Positions 52,514 through 59,600 of a stretch of DNA of 64,000 nt are shown here, in pieces. Every line of letters begins with the position of its first letter. Positions within the stretch are counted from its first letter, which is position 1. The position numbers and the translations under genes were made by a program. Under the pieces are notes generated by a model. It was not told where the DNA came from. It saw only the letters and a list, made by a program, of their open reading frames with translations, and searched no databases. The stretch is from Saprospiraceae bacterium (GTDB lineage: Bacteria > Bacteroidota > Bacteroidia > Chitinophagales > Saprospiraceae), in the NCBI GenBank assembly GCA_019638385.1, contig JAHBTW010000012.1, forward strand, positions 80,573 through 144,572, written 5' to 3'.

Positions 52514-52786
52514 AACCACGAAGTGGTTGAAGGTGAATAGCCCCCGATGCAATCGGGGGCATAAACGAGATGTAACGCGCAACCCCGAATGGGGTTGAAT
52601 GTTAATACGGTTCATTTCATAGTCAATATTCAACCCCATTTTGGGGTTGTTTCCTTCTCCATTTCCACTTTTCCCCCGATGCAATCGGGGGCTATTCAAA
52701 TTTGACCCTTGCAGGGTCGTTCACGTCATTGAGTTGACGACTGCGTTAGGTCGTTCTCTCACAAATAAAAATCCCCAATGAGGGGA
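52514..52786 (+). repeat. Cluster of short palindromic (REP-like) units
   Basis: At least six separate hairpins lie in 270 bp: AACCAC-GAA-GTGGTT (52514-52528), GCCCCCGAT-GCA-ATCGGGGGC (52540-52560), CAACCCC-GAAT-GGGGTTG (52580-52597), CAACCCC-ATTTT-GGGGTTG (52631-52649), CCCCCGATGCAATCGGGGG (52673-52691) and GACCC-TTGCA-GGGTC (52704-52718), plus CCCC-AATGA-GGGG (52772-52786). The second and fifth share the same 19-bp core. The block is flanked by a 10-bp inverted repeat GCGACCACGC (52457-52466) and GCGTGGTCGC (52857-52866). The 434 bases between genes 52454 and 52887 hold no coding sequence I can see. This layout is common near REP-associated transposases, but none is adjacent. Confidence 0.75.
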
Positions 52787-52887
52787 ACATTTAACCTTCT
52801 TTTTCATGAGCGAACACTCTTTTCACTTAAAAGCTGTAAACTCGCACCACGCGACAGCGTGGTCGCGGCTCAAATCATAGAACCTAC

Positions 52888-53247
52888 ATGAAAAACCTGC
52901 TCCTTTCTTTCCTGCTTTGTTGCGCGTTTGGGGCGGCCACGCAGGCCCAGTCCGACCAGTTCACCGTATATGTGGAGGGGCTTACCTGTCCGGTGTGTTC
53001 GGGCGGCCTGGCGAGCCAATTCAAAAGCCTCAAAGGCATCTCAGAAGTAAAAGCAGATTTCAAAACCGGCGTGATGACCTTCAGTCGCCATCCCAAATAC
53101 AAAATGAAAATAGCCGATGTGCAGAATCAGGTAATCAAAGCAGGCTACGCGGCCAAAGGCGTATCGGTGCGGCGCGCCGAGGGGAAAACAGAAAAGTGGG
53201 GCGAACTGAAGCCGATACCGGCCAAAGGCCCTGGGCCGAGAAGTTGA
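52888..53247 (+). CDS. Secreted heavy-metal-associated (HMA) domain protein
   Basis: The 119-residue product has a signal peptide (MKNLLLSFLLCCAFGAATQA then Q). The mature domain is HMA-like: QFTVYVEGLTCPVCSGGLAS carries the metal-binding CPVC, followed by FKSLKGISEVKADFKTGVMT, YKMKIADVQNQVIKAGYAAK, the beta-alpha-beta pattern of the family. It would bind copper or another soft metal in the periplasm. No copper-transport ATPase is adjacent. It is followed after 22 nt by the DapA-family gene on the same strand. Confidence 0.88.
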   Translation: MKNLLLSFLLCCAFGAATQAQSDQFTVYVEGLTCPVCSGGLASQFKSLKGISEVKADFKTGVMTFSRHPKYKMKIADVQNQVIKAGYAAKGVSVRRAEGKTEKWGELKPIPAKGPGPRS

Positions 53248-53269
53248 ATAACCAACCAACAAAAACGAT

Positions 53270-54172
53270 ATGAACCTTACCTGGAAAGGCGTAATGCCCG
53301 CCGTCACCACCAAATTCACGGCTGACGACCGCTTGGACTTAGACCTGTTTGCCCTCAATATCCGCGCGCAATTGGACGCCGGCGCAGAAGGCATCATCCT
53401 CGGCGGCACGCTCGGCGAGGCGAGCACCCTGAGCAAAGAGGAAAAAAGCGAATTGGTGAAAACCGCCGTAGCCGTAATCGCCGGTCGGGCGCCCGTCATC
53501 CTCAACATTGCCGAGCAAAGCACCAAAGGCGCCATTGCCGCCGCCCACACCGCCGAACGCGACGGCGCAACCGGACTGATGATGCTGCCCCCCATGCGAT
53601 ACAGCGCCGACGAGCGCGAAACCGTGGCCTACTTCAGCGAAACCGCCCGCAACACCGGCCTGCCCATCATGATTTACAACAATCCGGTGGACTACAAAAC
53701 CGAGGTGACCCTGCCCATGTTTGACGCACTGCTGCGCCACGACAACATACAGGCCGTGAAAGAATCTACCCGCGATATCACCAACGTGACCCGACTCATC
53801 AACCGATTCGGCGAGCGCCTCAAAATCCTGGCCGGCGTGGATACCCTCGCCTTAGAAAGTCTCGTGCTCGGCGCCGACGGCTGGGTGGCCGGCCTCTGCG
53901 ATGCATTCCCCCGCGAAACGGTGGCCATTTACAAATTGGTAAAAGCGGGGCGCATTCCGGAAGCCGTACTGATTTACCGCTGGTTTTTGCCGCTGTTGGA
54001 ATTGGACATTAGTGCCCGCTTGGTGCAAAACATCAAACTCGCCGAAGTCGCTACCGGCATCGGCTCCGAAAACGTGCGCCCGCCCCGCCTGCCCCTCGCC
54101 GGCGAAGAACGCGAGCGCGTGCTTGCCATCATCGAACACGGGATCAAAACCCGGCCTGTGCTGCCGGAGTAG
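53270..54172 (+). CDS. DapA-family aldolase/deaminase, specificity unknown
   Basis: A class I Schiff-base lyase. The 300 residues are a (beta/alpha)8 barrel: NLTWKGVMPAVTTKF, AGAEGIILGGTLGEASTLSK (the GGTLGE phosphate/substrate loop), GLPIMIYNNPVDYKTEVTLP (the Tyr of the proton relay) and IQAVKESTRDITNV (the Schiff-base Lys). ILAGVDTLALESLVLGADGW follows. Length and motifs fit the dihydrodipicolinate synthase superfamily, but true DapA and related enzymes (N-acetylneuraminate lyase, hydroxyproline-derived pyrroline deaminase) cannot be told apart here. No lysine-pathway neighbours are present. Confidence 0.85.
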   Translation: MNLTWKGVMPAVTTKFTADDRLDLDLFALNIRAQLDAGAEGIILGGTLGEASTLSKEEKSELVKTAVAVIAGRAPVILNIAEQSTKGAIAAAHTAERDGATGLMMLPPMRYSADERETVAYFSETARNTGLPIMIYNNPVDYKTEVTLPMFDALLRHDNIQAVKESTRDITNVTRLINRFGERLKILAGVDTLALESLVLGADGWVAGLCDAFPRETVAIYKLVKAGRIPEAVLIYRWFLPLLELDISARLVQNIKLAEVATGIGSENVRPPRLPLAGEERERVLAIIEHGIKTRPVLPE

Positions 54173-54230
54173 CGGCCAGGGGCGAGGCGGGGAATGGGAG
54201 ACGGCAATCGGCCATGATTAAGAGGATAGG

Positions 54231-54263
54231 ATAATTCTGTGCGTCTGGAGTCAAGTTGTGTTT
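54231..54263 (+). repeat. Copy 2 of the 33-bp dispersed repeat
   Basis: It starts ATAATTCTGTGCGTCTGGAG and ends AAGTTGTGTTT, matching 29 of 33 bases of the copy at 46719-46751. It lies in the short intergenic region between the DapA-family gene and the next gene. Confidence 0.5.
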
Positions 54264-54290
54264 AACCCAACGGAGACTTTTTCAAGTCTT

Positions 54291-54704
54291 TCAATCCTCC
54301 GGTCTTTCCGGCTCAATATGATCCTCCAGACCGATCTTTTCAATATACGCTTCTGCGGACGCGCCGCCCTTTCGGTTTTGCTCGGCCAGTGTCCAGAAAT
54401 CCGTAGCGGTTGTTTGCATCCACAGATTGCCCGACCTGCGGAAAACTTGCGCATTGAGCCCGTATTTGGCGAGCAGTTTTCCCTCAAACTCGGCCACGGT
54501 CATTTGCGGGATGATGTGAAAATCGCCCTCGTTGTGAACCGAGCGAACGCGACCGATGGTCAGCTCCGCGTCCAATTGTTCGCGCATGGGAGAGCCTTCG
54601 CCTTTCTGGTGAGCGCCGGCATAAAACTCGATTTTCAAATGCGAAAACTTGCGGTGAAAATCCTCTTTAATCTCCTGGAGCCGCTTATCATCAGAAATCA
54701 TCAT
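54291..54704 (-). CDS. Conserved-looking cytoplasmic protein of unknown function
   Basis: The 137-residue protein (ATG 54704, or 54701 for the second of two adjacent Met codons) has no signal or membrane segment. It has a helical N-terminus (ISDDKRLQEIKEDFHRKFSH), then AHQKGEGSPMREQLDAELTI, NEGDFHIIPQMTVAEFEGKL and AQVFRRSGNLWMQTTATDFW, ending near DFWTLAEQNRKGGASAEAYI. I cannot name a family or a function. The longer frame from 54812 adds a basic stretch of no family character. It is 92 nt from the universal stress protein gene on the same strand. Confidence 0.65.
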   Translation of the reverse strand: MMISDDKRLQEIKEDFHRKFSHLKIEFYAGAHQKGEGSPMREQLDAELTIGRVRSVHNEGDFHIIPQMTVAEFEGKLLAKYGLNAQVFRRSGNLWMQTTATDFWTLAEQNRKGGASAEAYIEKIGLEDHIEPERPED

Positions 54705-54796
54705 GACTTTTTGATTTATAAAAATGAGGAAAAAGGACCGCCGGCCGGCAAGAACCTGCCTCCTGGCAGTCCTTGATAAAACTAACCTCACTAAGC

Positions 54797-55738
54797 CTAT
54801 TTGACGACCCAAACGGGTATCATTTCGTTCAATTGGAGCAACCGCTCCGTGACGCTGCCCATGAGCAGCAGTTCCACTTTGGAGTGCCCTTTGGCGCCCA
54901 TGATGATCAAATCCACTTCATTGGCCGTGGAAAAATCGAGCAGGTGTTCTGCTATTCCGGTGTTTTCGTGCCGCCACACCTCAAACCGGATGCGGTCGGA
55001 CAGCTCCGGTGCGAAGTTGCGTACAAAATCTTCCATAGCAGCCTTGCGGTCGGCTTCAATGATGGCCTGCAGATCATCCTGAGTTTTGTTGATCCGGTAG
55101 GCCATGACGGAGGGCAGTTGATAAACGTGGGTTGCAATGACCTCCACCGTTTCCGGTAATACTGACATCAATGCAGCGGCGGTTTGCAGCGCGCGCACCG
55201 AATAGGGCGAGAAATCAACGGGCACTAAAATCCGCGTGATGCGGGGTCGTGCCCGATCGGGTACGATCAGTACGTTGCCAGGCGCTTTTCGCACCAAGTT
55301 GCTCGCGAGAATACCGTGAGTCTCACCGGTGCTGTTTTTGCCGGCCACCAATAAATCAGCATTAAGGTCGGCGGCGGCGCGCAATATTTCTTCCAACGGG
55401 TCGCCTTCGCGCACATCGGCTTGCAGTTGGACAAGCCCCCTGTTTCCGAAGCGTCTTCGCACGGACTGGTCTATCTGGCGTACCATATCGGCATTCAGGT
55501 CAAAATTGCTCAGCACCGATTGCGCCTCACTTTCAAACAATGCATTAAGGAGGTCGAACTGAGGCTGTACATGAAGGAAAAAGCCGGATTGCAACGGAAC
55601 CGCTTCGGTGAAAAACGCCAGATAGTTGAGCGTCGTTTCGTCGGCATCGCCGAGCGCCATGGCTACTACTGCCTGTTTGATGTTAGGGGCGTTTTCCTGG
55701 TTTTCCGGTTCCGATTTTTTGGGAGCTAATGCATCCAT
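54797..55738 (-). CDS. Tandem-domain universal stress protein
   Basis: The 313-residue protein (ATG 55738, MDALAPKKSEPENQENAPNI) contains two UspA-like domains: the first, about residues 20-150, with HGILASNLVRKAPGNVLIVP at its end; the second begins ILVPVDFSPYSVRALQTAAA and ends LIIMGAKGHSKVELLLMGSV and PVWVVK. The second has a G-x2-G-x9-GS motif (GAKGHSKVELLLMGS), which in ATP-binding Usp proteins contacts the phosphates. Likely a cytoplasmic stress or growth-arrest protein. The longer frame from 55915 runs through an inverted repeat and is rejected. A -7 element TAATTTTG (minus strand) lies at 55773-55766. Confidence 0.9.
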   Translation of the reverse strand: MDALAPKKSEPENQENAPNIKQAVVAMALGDADETTLNYLAFFTEAVPLQSGFFLHVQPQFDLLNALFESEAQSVLSNFDLNADMVRQIDQSVRRRFGNRGLVQLQADVREGDPLEEILRAAADLNADLLVAGKNSTGETHGILASNLVRKAPGNVLIVPDRARPRITRILVPVDFSPYSVRALQTAAALMSVLPETVEVIATHVYQLPSVMAYRINKTQDDLQAIIEADRKAAMEDFVRNFAPELSDRIRFEVWRHENTGIAEHLLDFSTANEVDLIIMGAKGHSKVELLLMGSVTERLLQLNEMIPVWVVK

Positions 55739-55875
55739 ATCATCTTTTCTGTTTGGCTTCAAATCCAAAATTACCCAATCCACACTTCCCGAAAAATGAC
55801 TATTATCAAAATCCGTTTTGATTTTTATCAACCAACTGCCTTGAAATGCTGTACTTTTACTTAGGATTTCTTGAT

Positions 55876-55952
55876 AGCTGCGAGCTTTGAGCCACGAGCT
55901 ATGAGTTTTTGACATCCTATAACTCGAAGCTCGCAGCTCAAAGCTCGTAGCT
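55876..55952. repeat. Long imperfect inverted repeat between the Usp and aroQ genes
   Basis: Arm 1 (55876-55907) and arm 2 (55921-55952) are each 32 nt and can pair; the outer 16 bases differ at one position. The loop is 13 nt. Each arm is itself made of two similar GAGCT-containing units. This could fold into a long hairpin in both transcripts. It resembles intergenic palindromes that recur in Bacteroidota genomes, but I see only one copy here. Confidence 0.6.
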
Positions 55953-55971
55953 TATATTCCAACCATACCGC

Positions 55972-56385
55972 ATGAAAATCATCATCATCAACGGGCCGAA
56001 TCTCAACCTGCTGGGCATCCGCGAGCCGGAGATATACGGCGGCGAAACCTTTGAGGATTTTTTTGAACGCCTGCAATTGGACTATCCGGCGGCAAGCCTG
56101 CACTATTTCCAGAGCAATTCGGAAGGCGCTATCATTGACAAACTGCACGAAACCGGCTTCAGCTTCGACGGCGTCATCCTCAACGCCGGCGCCTATACGC
56201 ATACTTCCATTGCGATAGCCGATGCCGTGGCCTCCATCAATACGCCCGTAGTGGAGGTACACATTTCCAATATCTACGCCCGCGAGCCGTTCCGGCGGCA
56301 TTCCTATCTCAGCCCTTATTGCGTAGGCTGCATCGCCGGCCTCGGCTTGCAGGGGTATGCGCTGGCGTTGGAGTATTTTTTGTAA
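55972..56385 (+). CDS. aroQ: Type II 3-dehydroquinate dehydratase
   Basis: It catalyses dehydration of 3-dehydroquinate to 3-dehydroshikimate in the shikimate pathway. The 137-residue length and motifs are typical: GPNLNLLGIREPEIYGG, the catalytic Tyr in the EIYGG loop, YFQSNSEGAIIDKLHE, ILNAGAYTHTSIAIADA with the His and EVHISNIYAREPFRRHSYLS with the catalytic Arg. The product is complete. It is divergent from the Usp gene. The 243 bases from here to 56628 contain no other gene I can see. Confidence 0.96.
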   Translation: MKIIIINGPNLNLLGIREPEIYGGETFEDFFERLQLDYPAASLHYFQSNSEGAIIDKLHETGFSFDGVILNAGAYTHTSIAIADAVASINTPVVEVHISNIYAREPFRRHSYLSPYCVGCIAGLGLQGYALALEYFL

Positions 56386-56628
56386 GAATGATTTTTCTTT
56401 GTATATTTTAATGTGTTGATTATCAAAACAAAAAACGCATTCTGTCAAACCCCTCCAAAAGTTGGTATCATTTTTGGTTGATGTGAGGAGTAAGTAAAGC
56501 ATCCCAAAATTTTCCGGGAAACGAGCAGTACCACTGCGGGTTTACCTGCGATGCCGCGCGCATGGCAGGACAGCCGGTTTTTTGCTGCTTGCTACCGGGT
56601 ATTCCTTCATCATCTTAAACGTTGTGCT

Positions 56629-59600
56629 ATGAGACACGCAACAATTTTTTCAAAAACCTCCCTGACCAAAGCGGCACTGCCGGCGCTCATCGCCTCGGTG
56701 GTATTGCTGGCAAGCGCAGGGCTACGACACAGCGGCTTCCAGTCGTTGTGGGCATTTTTGGTTGATCCCCCCGTCATTTACCTCGGCACGGTACAAGGCG
56801 CCCCCCCGCAGTGTCACTGCCTCGACAACGCAACGAGCCTGACCAACGGGCAATTTGCGGACACGCTCACCATAGAGTCCGACCCCGGCGAAGTGTGGAC
56901 TATTACCGCCGTTACAGGGCTTTTCAGCGCGAGCAGCCCCGCGCCGCCGGCAGCCCCCATTGCCATACCTACGGGTACGGTCATTCCCGAAACGGCGCCC
57001 GGTTCGGGCATTTACCGTTTGGCGGTGCGGCATGTGGATGCAATGGGATTCACCGTTACGGCAGACAACGGCATCGGCGATGATCTTTCCATTGCAAACA
57101 CCTGCTACTATCCCAACCCGGTGATTGTCAACCTGTCGAGCCAGTACTGTACGAGCGGCTTGCCGGTGACGCTGCAAGGCAATGCAGGTGGAGCGGCCGG
57201 TACCGGCGTCTTCACCATTAACGGCGTGCCGGCTACCGCGCTCGACCCCGTGGCACTGGGGCCGGGCACTTACACCGTGACCTACACCTTCAACGCAGGA
57301 GCGGGCACGCCGAACGACCCTACCGATCCGGCCTGTTCGGCATCCATATCACAACAGGTGCAGGTGATCAATCCGCCGACCATTTCGGGCGTTGCATTTC
57401 TGAATGTACCGATGAACAACCAGTGCTTTGCCGTCATCACACCCGATATGATCCTGGCAGGGCCGTATCCATGCCCCGGCGATTACCGGGTTACGGTATT
57501 AGACGTACCCGGAAACCCCATCGGAGATACGGTCTCCAGCATCTGGGTGGGCTTTACGTTGCGCGCCATTGTGACCACGGTGGCCGGGAATTTCCAGACG
57601 GAGAGCATGCTCACCTTTTTTGACGACATCCGGCCCGACATTACCTGCCCGCCGACTGCTACGACCGGCGTGGTGTCGCAGATGCTCCAAACCGTGAACG
57701 GTACGCTGGCCAACACCGATTCGAGCATAGTGTTGTCGAACTACACTTGCTTTACCGGCCAAACCAACCCGGCCATGGGCGCCCACCGCTATGATACTTA
57801 TACCTTTACGGTGAATGCTGCCGATAACTATATTCTGGAGTTGGATCCTCAATTCGGCAGAGCGGTAGGCGTGCTGTATCAGGGAGCTTTCAACCCGGCA
57901 TCGCCGTGTATGAACGTGATAGACATGGCCAATGACGGCTCGCTCATCATCATGCCCGACTCCATCATTCGCATCAGCGCCAACTTGGCGCCCGGACAAA
58001 CCTACACGCTGCTTACCAGTTCGCAACAGCCCGGCGCCATCGGCCCTTACACCTGGCGTATTTACAGCAACGGCCCCGGATTGGTGAACAACATCAGTTT
58101 TGTGACAGTGCGCGACACCTTTGAATTGGTGTGCAATGACACGGATTCCATTTTCAACAATCCGGCCAGCCTGTCGCTGACCGGTTCGCCCATAGCGACC
58201 GACAACTGCGGCGCCTCCACGGTGACCTTCACCGATACCCGCCAAAACAACGGCGACTGCGGCGACCAGGTTATTACCCGCACCTTCAGAGTGACCGATG
58301 CTTCCGGCAATACCCGTACTTGTGCGCAGACCATCCGGGTACGAAAACCGCGCCTGTCAGACCTCCGGTTTCCGCCGTTCAGTACGGTCATTGAATGCAG
58401 CGTCGGATTTCAAACCACCCCCGAAGGCAACCCTCATCCTTCTGCCACCGGCTACCCGTACATTGAAACGGCTTTCGGGGTTTACCCGATCAATCAGGTA
58501 TTTTGCAATTTGCTGGCGTACTATCAGGACGATCCCCGCATCAGTACGAGCGGCCCGAATGTATATTCCTTCCTGCGCCGCTGGACCGTTTTTGACGAAT
58601 GTACCGCCCAGCAGTTTGTCACTTACAATCAGGTCATCTCCGTGGACGACTTCTCGCCGCCCATCATTTCATGCCCGGTGGGCGTTGACCAGGACGGTGA
58701 CGGCATTCCCGATCCGCCGGTATTTTCTACCGAAAACACCGCGTGTACGGCCGTGGTACAGGCAATGGCTCCTCAAATAGTGGACAATTGCACCAGTTTC
58801 ACTTATATGACGGAGATCATTACCGATGTTCAGGTACCCATTCTCGGCCCGCAGGGGCAGGTGATCGGATTTACCACCCAAACGCAGATATTGGACACCA
58901 TTCTGGCCGGCGATCCGCCCTTTGTGAGCGGGGTGCCCATCGGCAACCACCGGTTCCGTTACACCGCCACCGATGCCAGAGGAAATATGAGCAGCGTAGA
59001 ATGCCCCTTTTCGGTGCGCGACGACATACAACCTACGGCCGTATGCGACGACAACTTAGTGGTGTCTATCGGCAGCAACTTCGGCAGGGTATTCGCGCAG
59101 GATGTGAATGAAGGCAGTACCGATAACTGCGGCATTGCTGCCATAGAGGTAAGACGGCGCTATACGCAAAATCCGGAAACCTGTGCAACCGTAACGCCTT
59201 ACTACTCGCCCTGGGGGCCGCATGTGGAGATCACCTGCTGCGACATCGGCACGCAAGTACAGGTAGAACTCAGAGTGACCGATCTGTTCGGCAATATCAA
59301 CGTGTGCGTTTCCATGCTCACCGTTTCCGACAATACCCGCCCGGTGTGTATGGCGCCGCCGGCCATGTCTATCGGTTGCGATGCATTGCCCGACGGGTTC
59401 AACCCTTCCGATACCACGTTGTTGCAGAGCCTCTTCGGCGCGCCCATTTCGGTGGATAACTGCTCGGCTACGACCGAGGAGCTCAACCCGATTGTAAATA
59501 TCGGCGACTGCGGCAACGGCAGCATCATACGCCGGTTCCGGGCACGCGACCTCTCCGGCAACGTATCTTCCAACACCTGCCAGCAGATCATTACCATTAA

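Noticed and set aside
52514..52786. A CRISPR array
   Set aside because: The palindromes differ from each other, spacing is irregular, there are no unique equal-length spacers, and no cas genes are present.
54797..55915. A longer start for the universal stress protein at 55915
   Set aside because: The extra 59 residues run into the inverted repeat and have no family similarity; ATG 55738 follows a -7 element.
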